A stretch of 64,000 bases of DNA. Source: Gloeopeniophorella convolvens (Eukaryota; Basidiomycota; Agaricomycetes; Russulales). Positions 9,818 to 22,300 of this stretch are shown here, one piece after another (position 1 is the stretch's first letter; each line of letters starts with the position of its first letter). The DNA lies in the NCBI GenBank assembly GCA_022496205.1, contig WTXD01000005.1, forward strand, positions 372,001 through 436,000, in the 5' to 3' direction. The notes beneath the pieces were generated by a model. The model was not told where the DNA came from, ran no database searches, and saw nothing but the letters and a program-made list of their open reading frames with translations. The position numbers and the translations under genes were made by a program.

Positions 9818-11547
9818 ATGGATCGGAGTAGCGCACAGGAACGCGTACCTACAATAGACGATCTCCGGGCAAGTGTTACCCCCGCCTGCGGACCTACATC
9901 GGCTCACATCGTGACAGGTGAAGCTCTGCTACATATGTCGCGAGGAGGAAAGCTATGATGGTGAGTCACCCGCCATAGTCATGCCACCGCCCTCATATAG
10001 GCATGCTGCCACCAGATCCTGCTGATCCTCCACGTCTCTGGACGCATCCATGCAAGTGCACCCTTGTCGCACACGAGTCGTGTCTTCTCCATTGGATCAA
10101 GACACAACAACAGGATCACGGCCGGGCACGGAACGCGCTCAAGTGCCCACAGTGCGGCGACCGCTACGAAATCGTAAGCGAGAACCCACCCGCGCTCCAA
10201 ATTCTCGATTTTGTGAACCGCGCACTCTCTCGCTTTGGCCGCGTTGTAACGGCGTGTTGCTTCGGCACTCTAGTGCTCTCATGCGGTGCAGGTCAGTGGC
10301 GCACATTCCTCGACTCGACGGCCGTCGCTGATCTTGCCTACTTATTGCGCCACACAGGCGTCTACTTCGTCTGCACCTCCTACGGCGCCTTTGCCCTGCG
10401 CGAGTTCCTTGGCGAGGAGATGTATGCTGTCCTCCTGACCGACGACCCAAAGCGCTGGCCCTGGCACGCCTTCATCAACCTCCCCCTGATTCCGCTGGGG
10501 CTCATCGCCTCGCGCACGTCCTTCGTCACGGGCATGTCCCCTCTCCTCCCGCTCCTCTTCGCATGGCCTACCTCCGTGCCCGTATCACCGCATGTGAACT
10601 TCAACCCACCCACCCACGCGGCACTCTGGCCCCCGCCCCCTGCGCTCATCTGCGCCCTCTTCCCCGTCGTTCGCGCTCTGTACAACCGGCTGCGTGCGCG
10701 CGTGACGCACGCAGTAATGCGCACCGTGCCGCAGCCACCACCGCCACCACCGCCCGCAGGCCAGGCCAACCGCTTCGAGCTGCGCATTAACGCGCACCTG
10801 CTCGTTGAGCGTGCTGGGCGGGACCCCGCGCCTGCCCCGGCCGCGGTGCCCGGGGAGCCCGGGCCCCCGCAGGCGCCCATTGAGGCGGATCAACAACCGC
10901 AGGGCCATGGCCATGCTCACATCGAGGTCGAGCACGATGGTCCTGGCCCGGGTCAGGCGCCTATTGAGGAGGACGCCGCGGCCGCGGCCGCGCGCACGAT
11001 CCGCGTGACGGGCGCGAGCATTGGGCGGATTGTCGGCGGCGCACTCGTGCTCCCGAGCGTCGCGCGCGTGATGGGCGCCGCGCTCCTGCGCCTCTCGCAC
11101 GTCATGCCGCTCGTGCGCGCGCTCATTGCGCCGCGCCCGCCGCTCACGCGTGGGCGGGGCATCGTCGGGCTGTGGGGCGCTAGCGTCGCACAGCAGAGTG
11201 GTTTTGGGGGGCACTTGATGGCGCTGACGCGGCTTCTGCTCACGGGATCCAGCACGTGGGTTGCGAGCGACCCGGTGTGGTGAGTCTCTTGTTCGGTTGC
11301 CCTGGGAGCGTAATACTGAAGGTCGCATCCTCCAGGTGGCGCAATGCGCTAGGACTCGGGTTGTTCCTCGTTGTAAGCTCGTCGTGCTCTGCCCCGGGCG
11401 CCGAGAGTGTTGCTGAACTCTGTGCAGGCGAAAGACGGCGTCAAAATCCTGCACTTGTGGCTGGCCAAGCAGGAGCTCGAGAGCCGGCACGTCAAGAGCA
11501 AGACCTTCGCGGGCGTCGACCTTGCGGGACTCGATCTTATCGACTAA
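9818..11547 (+). CDS. RING-CH (MARCH-type) membrane E3 ubiquitin ligase
   Basis: A predicted membrane-anchored E3 ligase. Five exons (9818-9868, 9918-9960, 10001-11279, 11336-11372, 11428-11547) give exactly 509 residues. The N-terminal RINGv finger begins at CYIC (Cys21/Cys24) and continues with THPCKC, then VAHESCLLHW supplying the His-Cys pair, and ends with LKCPQC. This is the C4HC3 order typical of MARCH proteins, where the finger recruits the E2. Hydrophobic segments follow (VVTACCFGTLVLSCGAG, INLPLIPLGLIA, LLPLLFAWP), then a Pro-rich and Asp/Glu-rich linker, and further hydrophobic stretches near residues 380-440. The layout resembles MARCH5-like organelle ligases, but the organelle cannot be told from the sequence. 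The first intron (9869-9917) is GC-AG, the only in-phase choice. The gene converges on eIF2 gamma. Confidence 0.85.
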
Positions 11548-11662
11548 CGCACATAAGTAGAATACGTCTCCTCCTCATAGCTCATAGTCAACCAGCGCTC
11601 TTGCCTGTACTTTTTGTCATCTCACGTCGCACTCGAATGCATACTCCCTTCTCAATACAATA

Positions 11663-11675
11663 CCCCCCCCCCCCC
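11663..11675. repeat. 13-nt poly-C tract in convergent 3' region
   Basis: Thirteen consecutive C between the stops of the RING-CH gene (11547) and eIF2 gamma (11741). The rest of this roughly 190-bp spacer holds nothing recognisable. Confidence 0.9.
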
Positions 11676-11740
11676 ATGTGAGCGTGGGTGATGGTGCTGG
11701 TCTACAAAAACAACAGTTGCGACCTCGGGTAAGATACAGG

Positions 11741-13502
11741 CTATTCGACATCTAATACAGTTCCCCGTTGCACACTTCCCCATCCTGCAAAAAATCCTGT
11801 CTCAGCACTGCTATCCCGACACGCAAAAGTAAAAGCTACGTACCGACAAGCCGCCAATGCTTCTCGATGCGGCGCGAGAGCGCGACCTTCTCCCCGATCT
11901 CCGTGCACGCCGGCGACGTCAGCTGTATCTTCGCGAGGTCCGCCTTGACGCTGAGCACGCGCCCGCCGGTCGACGTCGAGCCGATGTTGATCAGGAGCAG
12001 CTCGTTCTTGACGAGCTTTGCAACCTTCGTCTGCTTCTTGTCCTCCGTCTTGACGCCGAGCAGCCGGCGCAGGAGGAACAGGCTGATCTCCAGCTCTGCG
12101 CACGGCAGCGTCAGCCCACCGGCAACCGAGGAAAGCAGTCGCGCACGCACCTGCGAAGATCTGCGGGAGCTTGCCGACGGCGCCGAGCACCTGCCCGACG
12201 AGGCGATCCGCGCGGCAGAGCGTAGGGTCGATCTTGGTGCCAACACCGATGAGCCCGCCGGGGACGGCGAACTGGAGGTGGTTCGTCTCGGCATGCAGCG
12301 AGACGATGCGCGAGTAGATCGGCTGGCACCGGTTGCGGCCCGTGCTGTCCTTCGTGACGATCCCGGGGCGGATCTCGACCTCCATGCCGAGGCGCAGCAC
12401 GCCGGTCAGGATCGAGCCGCCCGCGACGCCGCCCTTGAGCTCGTCGACCTCCGCGCCCGGCTTGTTCACGTCGAACGAGCGGATCACGATCAGCCGCGGG
12501 TCGGACGTGAAGTCGCGCACGGGGATCGGGATGCGCTTCACAATGTACTCGTTCACCGCGTCGATGTTGTACTTCAGCTGCGCCGAGATGGGCACGATGG
12601 GCGATGACTCGGCCACGGTGCCTGGACGTGAGGTCAGAAGGAGCGGCCCTGCGGAAGAGGTAATTCGCGCACCCTTCACGAACGCAGCGATGCTTTTTTG
12701 GTGCTCGAGCGCTTGCGCCTCCTTGATCAAGTCGACCTTATTTTGGAGGATGATGAGGTGCTCGAGCTTCATGATCTCGACGGCCGCTAGATGTTCCGAC
12801 GTCTGCGGCTGCGGGCACGTCTCGTTCGCAGCAATGAGTAGGAGCGCAGCGTCCATGACCGCAGCGCCGTTCAGCATGGTCGCCATGAGAATGTCGTGCC
12901 CGGGACAGTCGACGAACGAGACGTGGCGCACGAGCCTCATGCGGTGCCCGCAGCCCGGCCGCTCGCACGGCGGGTTGTCCTCCTTGTCGGAGCGGTACGA
13001 GCGGTAGTTCCCTGGCCGCGGGCACGCCTCGTTCTCGCACTTGTAGATCTAGGGCGCGTGGGGTGGCGTCAGCGGGTCAGCAGGGCGGCGCGCCCTGTGC
13101 CCTGAGGGACGCGCACCTTCGCGTTGGCATAGCCCAGCTTGATCGTAATGTTCCGCACGAGCTCGTTTTTGAAGCGGACGGTCATCACCCCTGATATTGC
13201 CTTTACCACCGTCGACTTGCCGTGTGCGACATGCCCGATAGTGCCTGCGCGCAAAATGTGTGAGTGCGCGGCCGCGTCGTCCATAACATGGATATGAACC
13301 CAAGTTGATAGTAGCCTTTATAACCTGTTCAAATATGGTGCATGGAGCAACAGGCAAGTGTACTCACCTGTTTTGAAATCACCTCTGGTGATAGCGGCGT
13401 CAATTTCGAGGTATCGATTTCCACCTTCGGGATGACCTCAACCTCCTCCTCGTCCTCTGATTCCGACTCGTCGTGGTCCTTTCTCTTTTCGTCGCCCGGC
13501 AT
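11741..13502 (-). CDS. GCD11: Translation initiation factor eIF2 subunit gamma
   Basis: This is the GTP-binding core of the eIF2 ternary complex that delivers initiator Met-tRNA. Seven exons (13368-13502, 13300-13324, 13117-13244, 12673-13048, 12151-12621, 11844-12095, 11741-11784) sum to exactly 476 residues, matching the family length. The G1 motif is GHVAHGKST and G3 is DCPGH. NKVDLI is G4, and PISAQLKYN gives the G5 region. A zinc-knuckle-like insert [14 protein letters not shown]...CERPGCGH, characteristic of eIF2 gamma and absent from EF-Tu, lies before G3. Domains II and III include [28 protein letters not shown] and the conserved C-terminal segment [13 protein letters not shown]. The start at 13502 opens an acidic N-terminal extension ([20 protein letters not shown]). 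Every splice junction stays in frame, so this is a firm call. Confidence 0.96.
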
Positions 13503-13821
13503 GTTGCAGGAGGAGATTAGGCGCTGAACGAATCTATGCGAAGGAGAATGCGAAGCGCGAGGAGAGACTGCAAAAGACCAGACCAGATGAAGATTAGCAG
13601 TGACTCTATCTCGGGATCTCGCCAACAAACATATACAAACAACATCCTCTTTCTTTCCGCCATTCATCGAGGCGCTCAACCTGCTTCCAAGAACTCGGAG
13701 CGATCGTTGTTTTACTCTGAGTCCTTCGGATACGCACGGCAAATCTGTAAGGTATCAAGCCACCTCAAAGTCAACATAAACCACTCCTCCTCGCGGACAG
13801 ATCTTTAAGCTCGTACGAGGA

Positions 13822-14670
13822 TATGCTCCGCATTGGCCCGGTGGTATTGGCCCTGTCCCCGAATAATCTACTTCAACTTTGGTGCGGATCCCGGCAAACC
13901 ATCATGTCCTTATGCAGCCTATACACGCAGTCTCGTTTACTCTGGCATTGTCGTGAGAAGTTGGACTTTCTGAGGATCAACTTGCTGCAAGCGACGTCTC
14001 TGCGGTATCTGCCTCCATTGTATGTCGCCAGTCCACCCCCATCTTCTGTGGAGATCCTGTTATGCAGGAGGAGCGTCGGGTTACATAGCGAAGACGTATT
14101 TGTAAGGCGTCATTCCTCCCCTAGTATTCGGCGTTCCTGACCCATCGGTTCGGGCGCGTGTGCCATGCGGTTTGGAGATGGTGGATTTCCTGGAAGTCCC
14201 AGCAGGTGCGCGCTGCAACCAGTGCTCACCGCTGTTGGTCAGCGTGGTGGGTACTGCCCCCGAGCGATGGCTTGATTATGATTTGCTCTGGTGGCAGGGA
14301 AACTTTCGTATTGACTGCGCATTCTTTTTTTCAGCCGTGCGCGTGAGCACGTTCAACAGCACAGGGGCGTCGACGTCTGCTCGAGCTACTGTCACCGATC
14401 CCGTGCCAAGATGGTGGTGACAAATCAAGTTGCCGGTTCTCTGGCCGCCCTTGCAGCCCGTCTTCTCAACCTTCGTCCACACTCGTCCACACTTCTTTCA
14501 TGGTACGTGGTGACTGTGAATGTAGAATACATCCTCAACACCTTGGTTCTCTCCTGGAACGTCCTGTTTATCATGTGGAACAGCCGGGCATTACCGCATG
14601 GAAGGCTATATGTGATAGCCGGTCCTCGATTCAGAGACCGCATGGTGACTGCCGCTAAGAGCAACTAGTA
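13822..14670 (+). CDS. Unrecognised gene-like stretch (several possible exons)
   Basis: Short open stretches with protein-like content follow one another on the plus strand. One, at about 13868-13970, reads IYFNFGADPGKPSCPY and continues AAYTRSLVYSGIVV. Another, at about 14120-14205, reads FGVPDPSVRARVPCGLEMV and continues with DFLEVPA. Near 14500-14665 a hydrophobic frame contains VNVEYILNTLVLSWNVLF. Plausible GT-AG introns separate the first two (GTGAGA near 13951, GTATGT near 14020). I could not join them into one continuous frame and recognise no family. It may be a small secreted or membrane protein gene, or a decayed one. Boundaries are approximate. Confidence 0.25.
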
Positions 14671-15117
14671 CGTTTGGGCGTTGCGGACACGGGGACGAAA
14701 GGGGTCGGTTCGCGTTTCAAGTGCATCAGCGTCGTAGATTATAAACCTGTTAACGATACTATAACCTAGTTAGCTTCTGTGGCAACACCCTCGAGCATCC
14801 AGCAACTCTTGAAGATTTGTCGACTCATCTTGAGTTGATTTGGGTTGTATGTATCACGGAGCGACTTTTGACCGAGGTGGGATGACCATCAATCTGTTCC
14901 ACGTCGTGGCAGTGCAGCATCAGGATTGCCAACGATGGCGAGTGCAGATTTCGGGCGTTGAATTTACGCTGCCAACAAACCGGAGCACAGCTCTGTGAGT
15001 TCGCCGGAGCCACTACCATGCGACTCGGATACGCGATACGCTCAATACACTGATGAGTTCTCGAGCCACGGTACATAATTGTCTCTTCTGTTCTTTCGTC
15101 GACATCCACCTTCTACT
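14671..15117. other. Intergenic, promoter side of the membrane-protein gene
   Basis: About 450 bp with frequent stops in all frames. No gene is seen. Confidence 0.4.
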
Positions 15118-17064
15118 ATGTCGCATTCTACGCCTGCGAGCTACCTTGTATGGTCCATTCTTTCGTCTTTGGTGCGTTTCTTTAATTCGCTCTCACATGG
15201 GCTTACTCAAGTATCCCCTTTGCAGCTGGGTGTCTTCTTGGTGTACCACCTTTGGTCATTCGACAGGTTCAAATGTCTCCGGTCAGCCAAACCAGAATAG
15301 CTGGCGTATTGCACCCTCATCATCTACTGCAGATGGGACCAGGGCACGAATGGAAGCTTTAAGAGACTCATGACGGTACGTCGGTAGCCTCTTGCGCTCT
15401 AGGAGCATATTGACAATACGCCCAGTATACATATCTTCTGGGAACGCCCCAGTAATCACATACTCCGTCGGTTTCTGCGCAATCAAATACTCGGAAGGAT
15501 ATATATTCCTGCCAGAATTTGGAAGTACGCGGCTCTATGCTGTGCGTCCTGAAGGGCTCGTGCTGATGATCGCTCAGTCGTCCCGAAACCGTATCAGCTT
15601 TGGTCGAACACCCACAAGAGAGCTACCCTACCGCTCTATCTGTGCATATCGTTTGCATGGGGCATGGAGATGTATGCCATTTCTCTCCATGCTGTGCCCA
15701 AGCTGATGCGCTGTGATGCTGAACAGGGTCACTCACCTTGAATGTAGGTCCCAATACACTGGGTGGTCTAGATGTCTCACTATTTTGTGTAGCCGTTTGC
15801 TTTTGGCTCTTCCTCATGCACTCCGGGAACAGACAAGATTGGTTCGCGAGCAAGTACTTTAAAATATGGGCCGTGGGCTCTGCGGTGTCTGTGATATATC
15901 TGCCTATCATCACGTTAGGTACGCACTCGAACCCACTTAAGGTATGTTCTTGCCCAGCGATCGCTAGAATATGATCTGACCAACTTAAGTGCGAAGCATA
16001 TACCTTCTTGGCTGGCAGTGCAGGAAGTCTATTCTTGTCTATATGGTCCATATCAATCATGTCGGTCAACTGTCTATCTGCCCTTTATGTATACTGACAA
16101 CTGGTGCAGGCCCCAGTTCACACCATTCTTAAAAGGATTGGTAAGCGACTTAGCTTCATTAACTCACAAGAGGCTCATAGAACTCTAGCAGAGAGATAAT
16201 GTCGATCCTTCGGTAATCGTACGACTTGTGAAGTTCAAGGAGCTACACGTACGCTTTCCCCGAAGACCCTGTTGTCTCTTCTGACTAGCATCTTGTAGAC
16301 TATCTACATTTGCTGCCGGATGATGTCGGCGTTGCCGCTGCTCATACTCTCCGTTGATGGCGTAAGGCCGCATCAACATGTGGACGATGTTCTGTGAGCC
16401 CGCCCCTTCACTACTGATGGTTCTTCTGACTCAAGGGCAACTGTTCAGGTTCGCGTCAGGTCTGTCCCTGGAGATATTGGAAATTTTGGTACCTCCTAAC
16501 ACCCCATCAAGATTTACTTCAGATGATTGGCGGTTTCGGAATTGCCATTGCTGCCGGAGTTGCACTTCCGGTAATTGCTTAGCTTTGACGTGCATCGCTG
16601 CTATTCTGAGATAGGCCACAGATTTTTTCCCTCGCTCGATCGAAGGAGAGATTTACAGGACAGCTGGTCTGAGGAGCGGGGACTACAACTCCCACAATCG
16701 CCTCACACACATCTCTCAGGCACATGAAGTCCAAGATATGTACGACGTCGAGTCGCAGGCCGGCTCCGAGTCCGACAAGACCAGCGCCACATCGACTCAC
16801 GGCGAGACGCTGCCTATTCCACCTTCGGTCGCGTGGCGCACTGGTGATTCCGGCTTGCGGCCGCCAGCCATTTCTGTTCGCCTCGAGCCAAATCGCATGG
16901 TGCCAAACTCCGACACGGACAACCAGACAAATTCAGCCGAGGACAATCTGACCCGGCTCAGTTTCCCCAACCAGTCATCGTCACGCATGTCTCGGCTTGT
17001 GAATCAATTTAGATCCCCCATTGGTACGTGCAACGCCGATTTGAATGACAAAGGCGGCTTATGA
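15118..17064 (+). CDS. Multi-pass membrane protein of a basidiomycete family, function unknown (apparent 1-nt deletions)
   Basis: A many-exon gene for a protein of several transmembrane helices. From the ATG at 15118 the pieces are: SYLVWSILSSL; LGVFLVYHLWSFDRFKCLR; WDQGTNGSFKRLMTYTYLL; ITYSVGFCAIKYSEGYIFL; LPLYLCISFAWGMEMVTHLE; SVCFWLFLMHSGNRQDWF; the helices IWAVGSAVSVIYLPIITLG and CEAYTFLAGSAGSLFLSIW; NVDPSVIVRLVKFKELH; MMSALPLLILSVDGVRP; and a soluble Ser/Asp-rich tail after FFPRSIEGEIYR ending at 17064. This resembles a family I associate with agaricomycete membrane proteins of unknown role; no catalytic motif is seen. Three joins need one extra C in a C run (15447-15450, 15626-15628, 16111-16114). 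The exon around 16430-16510 is unresolved. It is either a real gene with sequence errors or a young pseudogene; I favour the first. Confidence 0.6.
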
Positions 17065-18564
17065 TGTCACGCCAAATAGACATTCGTTTTGCCGTTGCGC
17101 CCTCGCGGAGGTAACGCCTCATCCACATCGTGAGTCGGCATAGACGATATTGTTCTTTTACTGCGGCACCCCACATACCCCTCATAACCACATTTGCTAC
17201 ACTGCAACTAACCATCATCTGTCCGTTTTGATGCATGTATTTATTTTCCACCAGATGTTGCGTTCGTTAAGTTTGTGAGATCGGGAAAGCAAAGGCTTTG
17301 CTCAATCGGAGTTCGGGACTTACGCGCATGGGTCACGCGCACGCTCGCAAGTAAATTCGGCGTCTATATTATGTAATAATGCAGCCGTGTGCCTGACAGC
17401 CGGACGCGAACTCCTGCGAACCCCGTCTCCGTCCTACTTCGTCGCGTTCGCCGGCTTCCGCGTCCCTGGTGGTGTGCTCATCGACCACTACGATGAAGGC
17501 GAACCGCGACACCACTCGCATCACTATATCTCACGGCTCCCAATCACCACACTGGCCGCGGGCTGTTTCTCGGATCGTGGAGGCATATAAGTACTCAGGT
17601 CGGACGCGCATATAGTGTGCCCGTGCCGCTTCGCGCAAGCTTCACGTACACGGAACTATACGGACTGGTGTGGCTTCTGGAATCTGTACGGTGCACATGT
17701 AACGTTTCTCATCTTTGATTATCCACAATGATGGCCGTTTGAAAGAAAAAAGGGTGCGTCTTTTTCGTGTGTTGCAGTGAAAGGGGGCCATGAATTGAGC
17801 CAGTTAAATTCAAGGGTGCGAATACATCTGCTTGATCCACGCTCTGAATTGCACTCAAGGATTCGGCATGACCTCTCGTTGGCGCGCGGCGCCAGTCATC
17901 CGTTGAGGAGATTGCGCGTAGTTCCCATACAAGGCCCGTTAACGTACACTACAGCTACCACACAGGTGTTTATGCGCATCGCGGCGTCAGTACTCGCATC
18001 ATTACTACCACTGTCAGTAGCCCATCCAGCCCGTTGGATTGGGAGTGTTCGTCATCCGAGTCTGGTCCAGTTTACGGCCAGGTCAAAAACGGCACTTCCG
18101 CGCCTACTTACTGTTGACATCAAGAGACCTTCTCCCGCCACTGCAGGTCCCCAGAACTCTCGTCCATATCATCACCGTCTTACTCATGTCTTACCGTCAT
18201 AACCATTCATGTGCTGCGTAGGTGGCTTCGACAAAATCTGAACCAGCTGGGCTCAACTAGACGCAAGACGGTGCGCGAAGGCCACGGAGCGTTTGCATCA
18301 TCTCTCGGACCGAATTCTAAACACCAGATGCGAAAGCTAGAAATTCCCCTCGCTAATTATAGCACATTGTACGCATGCTGCGTTTCCTTCATCGAATACA
18401 CCCCGACTCTAGACTTGCACAGTTCCCACGGGCGAAGCAAGCAGTGCTATTCGTATGCCTCCGTGGAATTGGTCATGTGCGACAACCGCCGCTGACGTGG
18501 AAGTATTGGTACGTCGCTCCAGCCACATGGGCCGATCCCGCTGGAAATTCTCTTCACTACTGCA
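17065..18564. other. Gene-poor stretch, nothing recognised
   Basis: About 1.5 kb with short open frames on both strands, none with family-like content. A modest open stretch at about 17387-17590 has no recognisable motif. No repeats or transposon ends were noticed. Confidence 0.4.
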
Positions 18565-19361
18565 CTACAGGATCCCTGGGATGTAACGGTATGGTACCTT
18601 TGATGCATACCCCTCCCATTCCTTCCCGAATTCTTTACGCAAGACAGCATCTTCTGTTGCCGCGCGCGCGTATATCGTCATGCCTTGAATCAGGAACACT
18701 ACCCATATCACCGCTACCGCCTTCCCGACGACAGTATCAATCACCCTGGCTTCTACCCACCAAGTCCCAGGGCACCACGCGGCCAGTGTGAGCCCCCAGG
18801 AGACCAGAGCACCGCCGGTGTAACTGGGATGACGGACAATGGAGTAAGGTCCGGTCGTGACGAGTTTGTGGTTCTCAAGGATGGAGAGATTGAAGGTGAA
18901 TAACCTCCCAATTCCCGAAAGCACCGCTTCCGAATTGCAGTACCCGAGAAAGTCATCATCATCCCTACAATCCAAAAAGCTGACGTGTAGAGCCGGGGTT
19001 TCAGGTGTTGACTTCGTCCTGCGATCTGGGCCGATGTTCGCTGGAACGCGAATGCGAAATCGCTCTGTGGATTTGCGAACGAATAGGCGGCGCATGCTTC
19101 GGCAAGAAAAACGAGGGTCACAATGGCCTGGTGCACACGCCATGAGGTTAGGTAACTGTAGTTCCATCGGCAATGCGGCAGTTTACTCACGCGTTGAGCA
19201 GGGAGCAGGTGTGTAGCACCGAACTCGGCCAGCACGATTGACCATGGTTTATCTTTAGCAGTCTTTTCCTCTCCTACCTTCGAAGGTGCAGCTGGAGGGG
19301 TAAAGGCTACATGCGTACTGATCGCAGCAGAGATGAGGATGGGTATGTTCACAAGAAACAT
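18565..19361 (-). CDS. Isoprenylcysteine carboxyl methyltransferase-like protein, copy 1 (frame break)
   Basis: A membrane methyltransferase of the ICMT/PEMT type, which in known members carboxyl-methylates prenylated cysteines at the ER using S-adenosylmethionine. Exon 1 (19191-19361, 57 codons) starts MFLVNIPILISAAISTHVAF, an N-terminal membrane segment. A phase-0 intron follows, then AIVTLVFLAEACAAY and FWIVGMMMTFSGTAIRKRC. The C-terminal catalytic region carries LVTTGPYSIVRHPSYTGG and a terminal KEWEGYASKVPYRYIPGIL, matching ICMT signatures. Exon 2 (18565-19127) is 563 nt, one short of a codon multiple. The break lies at CCC 18907-18909 (GGG on the coding strand), between CFRELG and RLFTFNLSI; one extra base restores the frame seen in copy 2. 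Intron position and exon 1 length are identical to copy 2 at 22782-23574. It is probably functional if the base is an assembly error. Confidence 0.75.
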
Positions 19362-22300
19362 GTCTGTGTGGCAGACCACTCTCTAATCTCTCTGCGTGCT
19401 TTTATCCTCACGCAGAGATGTGCATATGCCTCATCTGACCAAATGGGATCTAGAAGACCGGAGGACCGGGTGATTCCTATCTATTCACAGGCTGCCAACA
19501 CTAACCGCGACTTTTCTTCTTCACGGCTTTACTAAGGCTCTATTGACACAGGAAAGGCCTGGTTTTCCTGGGGAGTGTCGGAGTTGCATAGGCGGAACGC
19601 GCTTCAAAGGGAAACAGAATGCTTCGGAGCTGCTCAGAAAGTAAACGTGACCAGATGCCCGCCGTGCTAAGCACTCACTAAATCATACGGGCAACTTCCA
19701 TGCAATGCGTGTCAGGATTCAGAGCGGCTGCTGCAGTGCCCATGCGGATCGATATCCCGATGAGTGCGGCATCCGTCTGCCTTTCTCGAGGCTTGTGAGC
19801 ATTGCCTGGCTTGTACTGGCAGATGGCCGCGAGAAGAGTCGACGGCATTACGCGACTGTGCTTCTCGGAAATTGTGCGGAGGGGAAATACACACCTCCTA
19901 CAGTGGTACTTCGCTTCGGTCACGGGTACAGGCATAGCCGCCTATTGACTTGACCAGATATTGCGATATCAAGTTACAGTCCTGCTTCGTGTCACAATCG
20001 TCGAGATCATCATTGTAGGGTAGTTACCCGGACTTCCGAGATGATGCTTCAATCCCTGCTCGATGGGAGCGCGAGACCGGGTTTACCAGGCTTCCAAACA
20101 ATATAACGAGGCACGTAGATCTTGGCATGGGCCAGCTGAGCAAGCGTGCACCTGGCTGACCGTGGTCGAAAGGCTGCCTGAGACGTGTATCGAGTCTGCT
20201 TCTGGCCCAGATGTTCACAGTTTGCCTCCAAGCAATTTCGTCGGTACCTTTCAACAGCTCTGCACGCTTCCCGGCTCACAGGGATTTGTCCAACGCCGGC
20301 TCCTGCGTTAATTTGCGCGGCACCGAGGTGTGCCTCGAGGAATGAGAAGGAATGTACATATTGCCTCGCGGATTTTGCCGCTACAGTTGTCCACGCCTCA
20401 CCGAACCTGAACGAAAATTTCTTGCCGTATGTTCTCCTCACCAGGCGGCGTTTGATCGAACACCCGGGGCCTCGTCTCAAAACAATGGGCGTCTCGAAGG
20501 ACTTGTGCACGAGCCTGGGGCTGCCGAGGGGTCGGAGCGAGTACTCACGACTGCAAGCCTTTGACGCCATCGATTCGTCCAGAATGGATACATAATGGGA
20601 GACAAGAACGCCGCCACGCGCCACGCGCCTTACATACTGCGGACTGGGTCCGGTATGCAGAGACGGACGACCCGGTTCAGGAATCGGGACATGATACCCA
20701 AGCGATCGCTTTTTTCGGCAGGACTTCGATGATCAAGAATTGTGTTCGTATTCCCCACAACTGCGGTGATGGATGATGGCTGCGGGGTCTGCTAGCCAAC
20801 TGCTAACTATCATGTATAGCGCCTGGACCAAACTCAACGTTCAACATACACGGGGCAGGCCACGTGACTCCCTTCCCTCTCACCAGGGATCCATTCAACC
20901 CCTGCTGTCTCATCTTGCAAGCGAGGTGATGGAGCCATCACCGTGCTGGAACTCCAATACGATGCATTGTGCCCGAGCGTATACTAGGATCGCGACATTG
21001 AGGGCCCACGTGTCCACGGTCACCTTCCCGCACCTTCCCAATCGCCGTCTTGTGCATGACAGATTCCATGTATCATGATCCTGGGCTGAAGAAGGTAAGT
21101 GGGAGCCCAAAGGATGCTCGTTCGCCTCTCGTGCAATTCGGATGGCGAACGGTAAGATACGGCCCCCGGGTCGTAATGAACAGCTGCGCCTAGCTGGGCT
21201 CGAAGGTTCCACAGGTGCACGTTAATGGATTCCAAAAACAAAAGGCTCGAAGGTTGAGACAAGGTTCAGAACTCAAGTACTCACATGCACGGCTTCCCCA
21301 CCTCACTGTAATACCTCAAGCGGATAGCTACTCTGGGTAAGGCCACCGCAGTCCCGATCACCCATTGCGGGAATTGGAAAGGAAATCGAGGCTGCTCGTC
21401 GTACTATGCCAAGTGGTGCTCAGCAGCACCGATGAAACGTGGCTGTGCGGTACAGCCAGTGCGACAGGCCCCTACTTTAATAGATAAAAGCAGGTGATCA
21501 TGGGGATCCCGACGCGATACATGTGTACGGCTTGGAAAGGGAAAAAGGGTTTGGGTCGACAAGCCTCAAAGTGGGGGTGTGCGGCTGTGCGCGCCGGGGA
21601 CATGAGCGGAACCGGGAGGCGATCACGTGCAGGCCGGGTGCCCGCGGGCTAGCTCCGGAACCCTTTTCGAAAGCACCTTTCGAAAGCACTGGCACGTCCA
21701 ACAGCGTCCATGACCGCCTAGCGCAATATCCGGTTCCCGTTTCTCCAGATCCTGACGTAGATGGGCGGTTCCCATCCGCCTTGCATCCCCACCTACATGG
21801 GCCGACTGCGCCAAGGCTTTCTCACCTACTGTCTGTGATTTCAGCGACTTCACTTCGAAGGCCCCACTCTGTACTGAGGAGGTCGGATACGTCGGGTCGG
21901 CTGCGGTCGGACGCCAAGCCCTGCCACTTGGCTGGCTCGATCTTTGGGGGCAGGTAGATCTAGGATCATCTTGAGGGTAGACAGGCAACTCGCGCCTTGC
22001 CAACACCCCAAGGCTCCCCTGCAGAGCTCCGATCAAAATTGATTGGTACCCACGTTCCGATGTGCTTTCTAACGTCGGTCTCTTTAGTTGACTCACCGAC
22101 CGTATGTGGAAGGTCGGTGGAAGGTTGTCATGGTCTCACGCTGTAATATCCTATCATAGGCAACCAAGTCAATGATGATCGATTGCCCACTTTGCGAAAA
22201 TCAACCCTACAAGGCATGCGCGTTCCCCCGATGGTTATGGTGGCGCTTTGGCGGCCGGGATCGTACGTTCAACTCCGCAAGCCTCTGGCTGACCGGTGGC

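Noticed and set aside
10585..11490. Minus-strand 301-codon frame opposite the RING-CH gene
   Set aside because: Arg/His-rich antisense shadow; the plus strand has an exact splice-consistent frame with a RING-CH finger.
20049..20624. Minus-strand frame of 191 codons
   Set aside because: No recognisable domain, overlapping open plus-strand frames, and no intron logic in a genome where genes of this size normally have introns.
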